DNA from: Nonomuraea harbinensis
GTDB taxonomy: Bacteria; Actinomycetota; Actinomycetes; Streptosporangiales; Streptosporangiaceae
Direction of reading: 5' to 3'
Length of the DNA stretch: 64,000 nucleotides
NCBI RefSeq assembly: GCF_019396385.1
Contig: NZ_JAHKRN010000025.1
Coordinates: 1 to 64,000 of the forward strand
Shown here: positions 24,953 to 34,205 of the stretch, piece by piece
How the letters are laid out: each line of letters begins with the position of its first letter
Numbering within the stretch: the first letter of the stretch is position 1
The notes under the pieces: model-generated
Seen by the model: only the letters and a program-made list of their open reading frames with translations
What the model was told of the DNA's origin: nothing
Databases searched by the model: none
Made by a program: the position numbers and the translations under genes

Positions 24953-26956
24953 GTGGCCCGCGACCGCAAGTCCGGCGTCCGGTGGGTCCTACCCGAGGGG
25001 CAGTACAACCCCGTGGTCGCAGACGGGGTGCGGTGGCTCGACTACGAGAACGCCACTGCCCCCGGACCGCCCGACTCCGAACCGACCGACCCATCCCCGA
25101 CCGATCCCACGGGTGGCGGCGAACCCGTCCAGGGCAGCCGCGAAGGCCCCTGGAACTCCAGCCCGCCGCCCGCGGACGCGACGCCCCGGCCTGCCGCGAG
25201 CCCGCGCCCGGGAGAGCACGCCGAGAGCCCGTCCCGACCGAACTCCTGGCGCAATAACCGGAATCCTGATGCTTCGGTACGCCGGCGGGACCGTGACGAC
25301 CGGAACTCTGACGCCCCGGTGTGGCGGCGGGACACCGACGGCGATGCTCCGCCCGTGACGTGGCGTGGCGAGGATGCTGATAGTTCGCCCACCAGCAGTC
25401 CTGGTCAGCGGGACAGCGATAGTGCTGGCGGTCCCTCTGCGGGGGATCCGACGTGGGGTGGTGGTGGTGCGGATTCTGATGGTTCGCCCATCGGAGGTGC
25501 TGGTCAGCGAGGTGGCGCGAGTGCCGCGCCGCATATTGAGGGCACGGCGGGGCGTGGGAATGACGGTCTCCCTGCTGGAAGGTCGTTTCGGTGGGGCGAT
25601 GCGGGACGGGACGGTTCGCCCGTCAGAGGTTTCGGTCAGCGGGGATCGGCGACGGTGGCCGAGGGTTCCGGGTGGCCTGTGCCGCAGGAGAACCTCGCCG
25701 ATTCGCCTGCTGACGGGAGGGCCGGTACCCAAGGTGACGGGGCGTCGGAGGGTGGCGGCTCGCCGTCGTTCGAGCGGCGTGAAGGTGACGAAGAGGGTGG
25801 CGACTCGCGGCCGTTCGAGCGGCCTGAACGCGATGCGAATGGTCAGGGCGTCGCGCCTGCTGTCCCTCCAGTGAGCTTCCTCCAGGCGCGGATGAGGGCC
25901 GACGGCGGTGCGCCGGCACCGTCCGCAGGAGAGAGCGGCGGTCCCGTACGGGCAGGTGGGCCGACGTCCTGGCCCGCCACCGCCCGCCCGTACGATCATC
26001 AGCCCGCCACCGCTGGTCCTCTTGATCAGGGGGCGGCGACCGCCGGTCCTCCTGATCACGGGTTGGCGGGCACCGGGCCGGTTGGTCAGGGGGCGGCGAC
26101 TGCCGGGCCGTCCGGTCGCGGGTCGGTGACTAGGAAACCGTTCGGTCAGGGGTCGGAGACTGCCAAGCCGTTCGATCAGAGGTGGGAGACTGAGGGCCCC
26201 TTCGATCAGATGTCGGCGGCTGGCGGTCTCTTCGATCAGGGGTTGCCGGTCGGTGGGGTCTTCGATCAAGGGTTGGCGCCCGGCGGTCCCGGGGCTGATG
26301 GGGTGGATGCGGGGGTCAGGCGGGGGGTCGCCGAGTATGACTGGTTCGACTGGCCGCATCGGCCGCCCAAGCTGGCCGGGAGCAGGTCGTACGGGGCGCC
26401 GGGCGGGCTGGCGCGGCCGGACCCGCAGGTGGAGCAGGACCTGGCGATGGCGGTGGAGCCGGGCGCCAGGTTCCCGGACCCGCGCGGCACCTGGGTGCGG
26501 CTCATCAACGGCGGCGGATCGGCCGACGACCCGTTCCGGGCCTCGAACGCCGCCGACTGCGCACTGGCCGTGCTGTCCACCTGGCACGGCGAACCGGCCG
26601 CCGCGGCGCCGAGGACGCCCGAGTACGATGCCATCGGGCGTCCGCTGGTCACCGGAGAGGCGGGCAGCACGGCGCGGATGGAACGCTGGGCGGGGCAGCG
26701 CTTCCAGTACGCCGGGCAGGGGCGGCACGCGTACCCGATGCTGGCCCGCCGCCTGCGGGAGGCGGGTCACGGCGCGTCGGCGATCATCGTGGTCCGCTGG
26801 CCCGCCGGCGGTTCGCACGCCTGGAACGCGGTCAACTACCTGGACGAGGTCATCTGGATCGACGCCCAGCGTGGTCATATGGCCGTCGAACCCCTCTACA
26901 CCACCGTGACCGGGGTGTTCTGCGTCATCCTCGACAGGCAGGGGCAGCCGCGATGA
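24953..26956 (+). CDS. Tox-PL papain-fold polymorphic toxin
   Basis: 667 aa. Residues ~1-30 form a short conserved-looking head (SGVRWVLPEGQYNPVVADGVRW); ~31-460 are a hydrophilic, Pro/Gly/Asp-rich linker including ten or so degenerate 10-12-residue repeats based on FDQG-A-GP. The last ~170 residues form a papain-like deamidase/protease domain with candidate triad Cys536 (NAADCALAVLS), His622 (GGSHAWNAVN) and Asp637 (WIDAQRG). AGGAGG stands before GTG 24953. The stop overlaps the immunity-like gene. No signal peptide; export, if any, would need another route. Confidence 0.8.
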   Translation: MARDRKSGVRWVLPEGQYNPVVADGVRWLDYENATAPGPPDSEPTDPSPTDPTGGGEPVQGSREGPWNSSPPPADATPRPAASPRPGEHAESPSRPNSWRNNRNPDASVRRRDRDDRNSDAPVWRRDTDGDAPPVTWRGEDADSSPTSSPGQRDSDSAGGPSAGDPTWGGGGADSDGSPIGGAGQRGGASAAPHIEGTAGRGNDGLPAGRSFRWGDAGRDGSPVRGFGQRGSATVAEGSGWPVPQENLADSPADGRAGTQGDGASEGGGSPSFERREGDEEGGDSRPFERPERDANGQGVAPAVPPVSFLQARMRADGGAPAPSAGESGGPVRAGGPTSWPATARPYDHQPATAGPLDQGAATAGPPDHGLAGTGPVGQGAATAGPSGRGSVTRKPFGQGSETAKPFDQRWETEGPFDQMSAAGGLFDQGLPVGGVFDQGLAPGGPGADGVDAGVRRGVAEYDWFDWPHRPPKLAGSRSYGAPGGLARPDPQVEQDLAMAVEPGARFPDPRGTWVRLINGGGSADDPFRASNAADCALAVLSTWHGEPAAAAPRTPEYDAIGRPLVTGEAGSTARMERWAGQRFQYAGQGRHAYPMLARRLREAGHGASAIIVVRWPAGGSHAWNAVNYLDEVIWIDAQRGHMAVEPLYTTVTGVFCVILDRQGQPR

Positions 26957-27222
26957 ACCTCGACCAGGCCAGGGCGCTGGCGGAGGAGTACTTCAACGGG
27001 GTGCGCCCGCAGGAGGAGGCGCTGCCCGTGGGGATCTACGGGTTCGGTGACGGGTACGTCGCGTGGGCGCGCGAGCCGGAGCCCGACGACCCGGCCCGGT
27101 TGCCGGACACGATCGGCGGCGGGTGCGTCGTCATCGACAGGTCCTCGGGCGAGGTGGTGGCCCGCCCTCTGCTGGACCCGGAGTCGGTCGCCGACCTCTG
27201 GCCCGGCCGCCACCCTCGCTGA
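26953..27222 (+). CDS. Imm35/YrhB-like immunity protein
   Basis: 89 aa. It starts MNLDQARALAEEYFN, then IYGFGDGYVAWAR and GGGCVVIDRSSGEVVARPL, the pattern of the small Imm35/YrhB family often found beside polymorphic toxins. Its ATG overlaps the toxin stop by 4 nt, so it is made with the toxin and probably protects the producer. A terminator hairpin follows at 27287-27317. Confidence 0.72.
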   Translation: MNLDQARALAEEYFNGVRPQEEALPVGIYGFGDGYVAWAREPEPDDPARLPDTIGGGCVVIDRSSGEVVARPLLDPESVADLWPGRHPR

Positions 27223-27286
27223 GCGCTGCCATACGAAGTACGGAGAAAGCGCCCCTCCGCCATAGAAACGCTGGAAACTAGGGCAA

Positions 27287-27317
27287 GGCCGGGCGTCGCC
27301 CCCATGGACGCCCGGCC
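27287..27317. terminator. Terminator after the toxin-immunity pair
   Basis: Perfect 11-bp stem GGCCGGGCGTC/GACGCCCGGCC with a 9-nt loop, between the convergent immunity and ABC permease genes. Confidence 0.7.
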
Positions 27318-27411
27318 TCCCTCGGGCACGCGGCAGCGAAGCGCAACCGAGCTACACATATCCGGATTTGACCGCCTATAACTGGTTTATCCGGGTTTGT
27401 GGCTAGAAGGG

Positions 27412-29895
27412 TCAGCCTGCCAGCGATCCCACGATCGACGCCCTGGCCGCACGCCGGCCCGGCAGCACCGCGGCCACCATGCCCGCCACCCCCGACAGCA
27501 GCACGAACAGCCCGATCTGCCACGGCGACGCGGTGAAGACCGCCCCTTCCAGCATCGCCCGCATGGCCGCCCACCCGAACACCAGGCCGAGCGCCACCCC
27601 GACCACCGCGCCGATGAGCCCGAACACCAGCGCCTCCACCGACAGCATCCGCCGCAGCTGCGCCCTGGTCAGCCCGAGCGCCCGCAGCAGCGCCGACTCC
27701 CTGGCCCGTTCGTGCACCGACAGGGAGAGCGTGTTGGCGATGCCGAGCAGCGAGATGAGGATCGACAGCCCGAGCAGCCCGGTGACGATCATCAGCAGCA
27801 TGTCCAGCGTCTGGTCGAACTCCTCGCGCACCTCGGTCGAGCTCTGCACCTGGACCGTCGGGTGGGCGGCCGTGGCCGCCTCCACCACGGCCCGCGCCCG
27901 CTCGGGGGCCACGTCGTCCGCGATATCGATCAGCACCCGGCTGTCCTGGACGTCGCCGAACAGCTCCGCGAACTGCCCCGGTGCCAGGGCGAGCGTCGGC
28001 AGCGGCGCCTCGTCGTCCACGACCGCCACCACCTCCAGCGGCACCGCCCCGGAGCCCGGGCCGACCCGTACCGTGTCGCCGACCCCCACGCGCAGGTCCC
28101 GCGCGGCGTGTGCGGCCACCGCCACCTGTCCGGCGGCCAGTTCGGGCAGCGCGCCGGAGACCAGCTTGGGGCTGATCGGACCCTCGTACGTGCCGACCCG
28201 CACCCTGACGCCGCGCACCGTCGCGGCGGTGTCGCGGACCCGCAGCACGGCGGCGAACTCCGGCCGGTCCTTCAGCTCCTCGCCGACCGACCGGGGGATG
28301 CCGCCCTCGCGGCCCTGGGTCATGAGCGCGTAGTCCACGGGGAACTGCTCGTCCAGCTTGTCCGTGACCGTCGCCCGGGTGGACGCGGTGACCACCGAGA
28401 TCAGCGTCATCAGCGTCACCCCGATCGTCAGCGCCACGGTCGTGGTCGCGGCCCGCTTGGGGTTGCGGCCCGAGTTGTCCACGGCCAGCCGCCCCGGCAC
28501 CCCGAACAGCTTGGCCGGGACCCAGCCGAGCACCGCGCTCAGCGGCCTGACCAGCACCGGCCCCAGGATCAGCACGCCGAGGAAGGTCAGCACGCCGCCC
28601 GCCATCACCACGAACAGCGAGCTCTGCTCGCCCGGCGGCAGCACCAGCGCCCCCGCGCCTCCCGCGCCGAGCCCCGCCAGCAGGAACAGGGCGGCGAAGA
28701 CCACCCGCGGCACGCCCGCGCGGAACGTCCGCTCCTCCACCTGCGTGCGCAGCGCGGCCACCGGCGCGACCCGGGTGGCGGTCCGCGCGGGCAGCACCGC
28801 GGCGCCGACGGTGACGGCCAGGCCCACGCCCAGGCCGACGGCGATCGTCTCCGGCGACAGCGCGAGCGCCGCCTCGGTCGGCAGCGGCGCGTCGAGGGCG
28901 CCCAGGACCGCGAGCGTGAGCGCGCCCAGCCCGTACCCGGCCGCGAGCCCGGTCACCGACGCCACCACGGCGACCACCGCCGACTCGATCAGGACCGAGC
29001 CGAACACCTGCCCCCGGGTGGCCCCGATGCAACGCAGCAGCGCCATCTCGCGGGTGCGCTGCGCCACCAGGATGCCGAACGTGTTGTAGATGACGAGCGC
29101 GGCCACCAACATCGCCACCAGGCCGAACATGAGCAGCCCGACCGTCAGCGTGCGCATCTCCAGCCCGGCCTGCCTGGCCAGGTCGGCGGCCAGTTCCTCG
29201 CCGGTCAGCACCTCGTGCCCGGCGCCCGCGGCCGCCGCCACGGCCGGCTTGAGCGCGGCCGGGTCGTCTCCGGCGACGTCGATCTCGGCGAAGTCCTCGG
29301 CGCCGGTCATCCGCTGCGCCGTGGCCGTGGTGAAGCCGACCGCGCCCGTGTAGGCGAGCTCCTGGTCGAGGCCCGGGTCCAGGAGGCCGACGAGCCGGAA
29401 CACGTGCTCGCGCCCCCGGCTGTCGAGCACCCTGATCGTGTCGCCGACCTGGAAGCCCGCCGCCTCGGCCGTGTTCTCGTCGAGCACCGCCGCGTGGTCG
29501 TCGGAGCCGGGGCCGGTGCCGCTGACGATCGTCGTGCGGTCCAGCGCCCCAGGGACGATCGACACGGCCGTGGTCGGCATGCCGCCGACCGCCTTGCCGT
29601 CCTGGCCCAGCAGCGGCGCGCTGCCCCGTACCAGCCCCACGGCCTCGCGCACGCCCGGCACGGCGCGCACCCGCTCCAGCACCTCCGGCCCGATCCGCTC
29701 GCCGGGGCCTTCCGGCAGTACGGCGACCGCGACCTTCTCGGCGTCGGCCGTGACCCGCTCGGCGAACCCGGCCTGGATGGTGTCGTTCAGCACGAAAGTA
29801 CCGGCGATGAACGCCACCCCCAGCATGATCGCCAGGGAGGTGAGCAGCAGCCGGAGCCGGTGCGCGCGCAGCCCGGCGAGAGCCGTCCTCAGCAC
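27412..29895 (-). CDS. ABC transporter permease (FtsX/MacB type, duplicated)
   Basis: 827 aa. Two FtsX-like permease modules, each with a large extracytoplasmic region. Helices include LLLTSLAIMLGVAFIAGTFVLND at the N-terminus, FGLVAMLVAALVIYNTFGILVAQRTREMALLR and, near the end, LLMIVTGLLGLSILISLLGIANTLSLSVHERARESALLRALGLTRAQL. Such proteins drive lipoprotein or peptide extrusion by a mechanotransmission mechanism. The start is 1 nt after the ATPase stop. Downstream two-component genes probably control it. Confidence 0.9.
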   Translation of the reverse strand: MLRTALAGLRAHRLRLLLTSLAIMLGVAFIAGTFVLNDTIQAGFAERVTADAEKVAVAVLPEGPGERIGPEVLERVRAVPGVREAVGLVRGSAPLLGQDGKAVGGMPTTAVSIVPGALDRTTIVSGTGPGSDDHAAVLDENTAEAAGFQVGDTIRVLDSRGREHVFRLVGLLDPGLDQELAYTGAVGFTTATAQRMTGAEDFAEIDVAGDDPAALKPAVAAAAGAGHEVLTGEELAADLARQAGLEMRTLTVGLLMFGLVAMLVAALVIYNTFGILVAQRTREMALLRCIGATRGQVFGSVLIESAVVAVVASVTGLAAGYGLGALTLAVLGALDAPLPTEAALALSPETIAVGLGVGLAVTVGAAVLPARTATRVAPVAALRTQVEERTFRAGVPRVVFAALFLLAGLGAGGAGALVLPPGEQSSLFVVMAGGVLTFLGVLILGPVLVRPLSAVLGWVPAKLFGVPGRLAVDNSGRNPKRAATTTVALTIGVTLMTLISVVTASTRATVTDKLDEQFPVDYALMTQGREGGIPRSVGEELKDRPEFAAVLRVRDTAATVRGVRVRVGTYEGPISPKLVSGALPELAAGQVAVAAHAARDLRVGVGDTVRVGPGSGAVPLEVVAVVDDEAPLPTLALAPGQFAELFGDVQDSRVLIDIADDVAPERARAVVEAATAAHPTVQVQSSTEVREEFDQTLDMLLMIVTGLLGLSILISLLGIANTLSLSVHERARESALLRALGLTRAQLRRMLSVEALVFGLIGAVVGVALGLVFGWAAMRAMLEGAVFTASPWQIGLFVLLSGVAGMVAAVLPGRRAARASIVGSLAG

Positions 29896-29896
29896 C

Positions 29897-30646
29897 TCAC
29901 GCCTCCAGCTTCATCAGCGTGTCCAGCACCGTCTGCGGCGTGGGCGCGGGCAGCTCGTCCACCAGCCGGCCGTCACGCAGGAACACCACCCGGTCGGCGT
30001 ACGAGGCCGCCATCGGGTCGTGCGTCACCATGACGATCGTCTGCCCCAGCTCGCGCACCGACGTGCGCAGGAACGACAGCACCTCCGCGCCGCTGCGCGA
30101 GTCCAGGTTGCCCGTCGGCTCGTCCGCGAAGATCACCTGCGGCTTGCTGATCAGCGCCCTGGCCACCGCGACCCGCTGCTGCTGGCCGCCGGACAGCTCT
30201 GCCGGCCGGTGCCCCAGCCGGTCGCGCAGCCCCACGGTGTCGATCACCCGGTCGTACAGCACCTGGTCGGGCCGGCGGTCGGCGATCCGCAGCGGCAGCA
30301 GGATGTTCTCCTCGGCGCTCAGCGTGGGCAGCAGGTTGAACGCCTGGAAGACGAAGCCGATCCGCTCCCTGCGCAGCAGCGTGAGCCGCTTGTCACTGAG
30401 CCCGGTCAGCTCCACCTCGCCGACGCGCACGGTCCCGGAGGTGGCCGTGTCGAGGCCCGCCAGGCAGTGCATCAGCGTGGACTTGCCCGAGCCCGACGGG
30501 CCCATGATGGCCGTGAAGGCGCCGGTGCCGAAGGACACGTCCACCTCGCGCAGCGCGTGCACCCGGGCGTCGCCCTCGCCGTACACCTTGGTCAGCGCCT
30601 CGGCCACCACGGCGGGGTGCCGGGTCTTCGTGAAAGTCGCGTCCAC
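29897..30646 (-). CDS. ABC transporter ATP-binding protein (MacB/LolD type)
   Basis: 249 aa. Walker A is IMGPSGSGKSTLMHC, the Q-loop is FVFQAFNLLPTLSAEENILLPL, the signature is LSGGQQQRVAVARALI and Walker B is VIFADEPTGNLD. These are typical of MacB-type ATPases paired with FtsX-like permeases. The GTG start is preceded by GAGGA. The 3' end is 1 nt from the permease gene. Confidence 0.93.
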   Translation of the reverse strand: MDATFTKTRHPAVVAEALTKVYGEGDARVHALREVDVSFGTGAFTAIMGPSGSGKSTLMHCLAGLDTATSGTVRVGEVELTGLSDKRLTLLRRERIGFVFQAFNLLPTLSAEENILLPLRIADRRPDQVLYDRVIDTVGLRDRLGHRPAELSGGQQQRVAVARALISKPQVIFADEPTGNLDSRSGAEVLSFLRTSVRELGQTIVMVTHDPMAASYADRVVFLRDGRLVDELPAPTPQTVLDTLMKLEA

Positions 30647-30748
30647 TCCTCGTCGGGATCTGAAGAACGCGACTCACGCTATGGCCGGAAATTTCGTGAT
30701 CCATGGGCCCTGAGGAGGGACTTCTCCTGCGACGCCAGACGACCCCAC

Positions 30749-31408
30749 TCAGCCGTTCGGCCGATGCGACGGCACGATCAGGCCCGCCTCGTACGCGTAC
30801 ACCACGACCTGCGCCCGATCCCGCAACCCCAGCTTGGCCAGCACCCGCCCCAGATGCGTCTTCACCGTGGCCTCCGCCACCTCCAGCTCGGCGGCGATCT
30901 CCAGGTTGGCGCGCCCCCGCGCCACCATCAGCAGCACCTCACGCTCGCGCGGCGTCAGCTCCGCCGCCGCGGCCGGCGCCTCCGACGGCAGGTGGACGGC
31001 GAACCGGTCGAGCATCCGCCGCAGCGTGCGCGGCGACACCACCGCGTCACCCGCGTGCACCGAACGGATCGCGCTCACCAGCTCCGCCGGCGGCACGTCC
31101 TTCAGCAGGAAGCCCGAGGCCCCCGCCCTGATGGCCGCGAACGCGTACTCGTCCAGGTCGAACGTCGTCAGGATGAGCACCTTCGGCCCTCTGATGTGGC
31201 CGATCGCCTCCACCCCGTCCATCCGCGGCATGCGCACGTCCATGAGCACCACGTCCACCTCGACGGACCGCAGCAGCTCCACCGCCCGCAGCCCGTCGCC
31301 GGCCTCGGCGACCACCTCGATGTCGGGCTGCGCGCCCAGCACCATGCGGAACCCGGCCCGCAGCAGCTCCTGGTCGTCCACCAGCATCACCCGGATCACC
31401 TGGTCCAC
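30749..31408 (-). CDS. NarL/FixJ-family response regulator
   Basis: 219 aa. Receiver domain starts VIRVMLVDDQELLRAGFRMVL, with phosphoacceptor Asp in DVVLMDVRMPRMDG and Lys in GASGFLLKDVPP; LuxR-type helix-turn-helix in LTPREREVLLMVARGRANLEIAAELEVAEATVKTHLGRVLAKL. GTG 31408 has GGGAGG 5 nt upstream. It pairs with the histidine kinase 10 bp upstream and probably regulates the ABC transporter genes that follow. Confidence 0.93.
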   Translation of the reverse strand: MDQVIRVMLVDDQELLRAGFRMVLGAQPDIEVVAEAGDGLRAVELLRSVEVDVVLMDVRMPRMDGVEAIGHIRGPKVLILTTFDLDEYAFAAIRAGASGFLLKDVPPAELVSAIRSVHAGDAVVSPRTLRRMLDRFAVHLPSEAPAAAAELTPREREVLLMVARGRANLEIAAELEVAEATVKTHLGRVLAKLGLRDRAQVVVYAYEAGLIVPSHRPNG

Positions 31409-31418
31409 CCCGACCTCC

Positions 31419-32585
31419 CTAAGCCGCCCTGACCCGCGGCACCGGCAGCCTGGCCAGCACCTCGAAACCGCCACCCGGCCGCGGCCCCGCAGTGACCTCC
31501 CCGCCGTACATGCCGACCCGCTCCCGCATCCCCACCAGCCCGTGGCCGCCGGAGGCGAGCGGCGCCGCCGCCCCCCTGCCGTCATCGGTCACCCGCACCA
31601 CCAGCTCGCAGCCGCGGCAATCCAGCTCCACCACGGCGCGCGCGTCCGGGCCGCCGTGCTTGAGCGCGTTCGTCAGCGCCTCCTGGACGATGCGGTAGAC
31701 AGCGAGCTGCACCCCCTCCGGCAGCTCGCCCGGCGTGCCCGTGACCCGCAGCGTGGCCGGCACGCCCGCCCCGCGCACCAGGTCCTCCAACTGCGCCAGA
31801 CCCGGCTGCGGCGTGTAGTCGGTGCCGCCGCCCGCGCCCTCGTCCTCCCTGAGCACGCCCACCAGCCTGCGCATCTCCGCAAGGGCCTCCCGTCCGGTAC
31901 GGGAGATCGTCCGCACCGCCAGCCGGGCCTGATCCGGGTCGGAGGCGATCGCGTAACCCGCGCCGTCGGCCTGCACCACCATGACGCTCACATGGTGGGC
32001 CACCACGTCGTGCAGCTCCCTGGCGATCCGCGCCCGCTCGGCCGCCGCTGCCATCTTGGCCCGCTGGTCGCGCTCCAGCTCCGCCCGCCTGGCCCGCTCC
32101 TCCAGGCTCTCCAGGTAACGCCTGCGCGTGCTCGCGTACAGCCCGGCCAGCCAGACCGTCACCACGAGGATCGAACCGGTCGTGAACATGCCCAGCGTGG
32201 GCGTGTCCCACCGCACCAGCGCCAGGAACACCCCCAGCTCGGCCACCAGCAGCGCCGCCAGCGCCCACCGGAACGAGCTCCGCGCGGCCACCGCCCAGAG
32301 CGCCACCAGCACCACGAAGTTGGCCGGCAGCACGTCCACGCTCGCCGCCCACTGGCCGAAGCTCACCAGCGCGACACCCGCGAACGCCGCCACCGGCCGC
32401 CGCCACCACACGAACAGCGGCGCCAGCAGCACCAGCGTCAAGAAGACGTAGCCGGTCACCCCGCCGGGCTCGTAGAACACCTGCGGGACCGCCGGCAGCA
32501 GGCACAGCACCGCGACGGGCGCCACCCGGAGGGCGTCCATCAGCCTCCCGCGGCGCGCCGACCACGCCCTCACCTTGCCGAACAC
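31419..32585 (-). CDS. NarL-type sensor histidine kinase
   Basis: 388 aa. The N-terminal half is made of membrane helices (PVAVLCLLPAVPQVFYEPGG and further segments); the HisKA_3 dimerisation region has RARIARELHDVVAHHVSVMVVQ with the phospho-His; the HATPase domain has ALTNALKHGG and HGLVGMRERVGMYGG. GTG 32585 is 6 nt after TATCGT, so the transcript may be leaderless; the longer frame has no support. It works with the response regulator at 30749-31408. Confidence 0.92.
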   Translation of the reverse strand: MFGKVRAWSARRGRLMDALRVAPVAVLCLLPAVPQVFYEPGGVTGYVFLTLVLLAPLFVWWRRPVAAFAGVALVSFGQWAASVDVLPANFVVLVALWAVAARSSFRWALAALLVAELGVFLALVRWDTPTLGMFTTGSILVVTVWLAGLYASTRRRYLESLEERARRAELERDQRAKMAAAAERARIARELHDVVAHHVSVMVVQADGAGYAIASDPDQARLAVRTISRTGREALAEMRRLVGVLREDEGAGGGTDYTPQPGLAQLEDLVRGAGVPATLRVTGTPGELPEGVQLAVYRIVQEALTNALKHGGPDARAVVELDCRGCELVVRVTDDGRGAAAPLASGGHGLVGMRERVGMYGGEVTAGPRPGGGFEVLARLPVPRVRAA

Positions 32586-32731
32586 ATCCTCACGATACGG
32601 ATGCCGCCGGCCACTCGGCTCAGCCTTGAGGGGGAAGTACGCGTACAACCCAGGTCTTACGCCACGCTTACGGGCGCTGCGGCAATCTAGTTCCCGGGAG
32701 CGCCCTCCGGGGCGAGTAAAGGGAGATCGTG

Positions 32732-33130
32732 ATGGCGGATCATGATCGTGACGCCGGGTCGCGCGGTGAAGAGGAACCACCGCGCGACCCGAACCGCCGG
32801 GACACCCGCCCCACGCCCTACGGTGACCTCGGGCCTGGCCCGTACTCCGGCCCCGGCTGGGGCCCCCTGCCCGCACCGCCCGCCAAGCCCACCCTCCGCG
32901 ACTTCCTGCGCCGTAAGCAGACCCAGGTCGTCGGCGCCGGGCTCGCCGGCCTCGTCGTGGGCGGCCTCATCGGCGGCGGCGCCGTCGCCCTGACCGGCGC
33001 CCTCTGGGCCCGCCCCGGCCCGGCGGACTCCTGGCAGCGGCCCGGCGAGCGCCCGCCGGTCTGCCTCCGCATCGAGGGCCGCGTCATCTGCGACCTCGAA
33101 CCGGCGCCCCTCCCGACGCGGGTCGGCTAG
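32732..33130 (+). CDS. Single-helix membrane protein, unknown
   Basis: 132 aa. A Pro/Gly/Asp-rich cytoplasmic head (many GPG and PYS/PYG turns), a basic TLRDFLRRKQ, then one helix (VGAGLAGLVVGGLIGGGAVALTGAL) and a short outside tail with two Cys. GGGAG lies 7 nt before the ATG. Divergent from the histidine kinase gene. No function can be assigned. Confidence 0.6.
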   Translation: MADHDRDAGSRGEEEPPRDPNRRDTRPTPYGDLGPGPYSGPGWGPLPAPPAKPTLRDFLRRKQTQVVGAGLAGLVVGGLIGGGAVALTGALWARPGPADSWQRPGERPPVCLRIEGRVICDLEPAPLPTRVG

Positions 33131-33193
33131 ATCCCCAGGTTCTCCGATCCGATACGGGGAATGAACCCGTGGCAGCCGAACCCCGGGAACACC

Positions 33194-34147
33194 ATGCCGA
33201 CACAAGAGCCCATCACGCCCGCCCAGTCCGAAGCGTCCACCCAGCCCCTCATCGCCCTCGTGCCCGAGCCGCGCGGCCTTGACGCGCTCGCCGCCGTCGA
33301 CGGCGTCACCGCGCTCCTGTACGACGTGCGCGACGAACCGCCGGAAGGCGCCGAGGCGGCCGAGGTCATGGTCATCCCCTCCCGCCCGGTGGACCGCGTG
33401 CTCGCCCTCATCGACCGGCTGCCCGCGCTCCGGCTCGTGCAGACGCTCAGCGCCGGCACCGACAACTGGACCGGCCGCCTGCCCGCCCACGTCACCCTGT
33501 CGAACGCGCGCGGCGCCCACGGCCCCGCCGTCGCCGAATGGGCCGCCGCCACCCTGCTGGCCGTCGCCCGCGACCTGCCCGCCTTCGCCGCCGACCAGGC
33601 CGCCGCCCGCTGGAACCCGCACGTCGCCGAGACGCTCTGGGACAAGCGGGTGCTCATCCTCGGCGCCGGCGACCTCGGCGCCCAGCTCCGCGCCCGCCTG
33701 GAGCCGTTCGGCCCGCACATCACGATGATGGCCCGCCACCCCCGCCCCGGCGTCGTCACCATGGCCGACCTGCCGGCCCTCCTGCCCGCCCAGGACGTGG
33801 TCGCCCTCATGCTGCCCCTCACCCCCGACACCCACCACCTCGCCGACAAGGACTTCCTCGCGGCCATGAAGGACGGCGCCATCCTCCTCAACGCGGCCCG
33901 CGGCCCCGTCGTCGACACCCAGGCCCTGCTCGCCGAGACCCGCACCGGCCGCCTGCGCGCCATCCTCGACGTCACCGACCCCGAACCCCTGCCCCCGGAC
34001 CACCCCCTCTGGCACACCCCCGGGGTCCTCATCACCCCGCACGTGGCAGGCGACGTCCCCCAGGCGGACGCCCGCGCCTGGCAGGTGGCCGCCGCTCAGA
34101 TAGCCCAGTACGCCCGCGGTGAACGACCGGCCAACACGGTCTCGTGA
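33194..34147 (+). CDS. D-isomer-specific 2-hydroxyacid dehydrogenase
   Basis: About 317 aa. The NAD-binding domain shows LILGAGDLGAQLRARL (GxGxxG) and the conserved Arg in LLNAARGPVVDTQALL; the substrate side has LSAGTDNW and the catalytic Glu-His pair DPEPLPPDHPLW and ITPHVAGD. It reduces or oxidises a 2-hydroxy/2-oxo acid; the exact substrate is not visible. ATG 33161 is an alternative start. Confidence 0.88.
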   Translation: MPTQEPITPAQSEASTQPLIALVPEPRGLDALAAVDGVTALLYDVRDEPPEGAEAAEVMVIPSRPVDRVLALIDRLPALRLVQTLSAGTDNWTGRLPAHVTLSNARGAHGPAVAEWAAATLLAVARDLPAFAADQAAARWNPHVAETLWDKRVLILGAGDLGAQLRARLEPFGPHITMMARHPRPGVVTMADLPALLPAQDVVALMLPLTPDTHHLADKDFLAAMKDGAILLNAARGPVVDTQALLAETRTGRLRAILDVTDPEPLPPDHPLWHTPGVLITPHVAGDVPQADARAWQVAAAQIAQYARGERPANTVS

Positions 34148-34205
34148 TCTACAGCAGAATCGCCACGCAGGGAGCACGATCTGCCGGCGAGAATGAAGGA
34201 AAATG

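Noticed and set aside
27359..27399. TATCCGG(A/G)TTTG repeated twice, 29 bp apart, after the toxin terminator
   Set aside because: Two short copies only, between convergent genes; no promoter or gene start follows.
27397..30033. An 878-codon plus-strand frame over the ABC permease
   Set aside because: Arg/His/Gln-rich antisense shadow; the minus-strand frame has the FtsX motifs.
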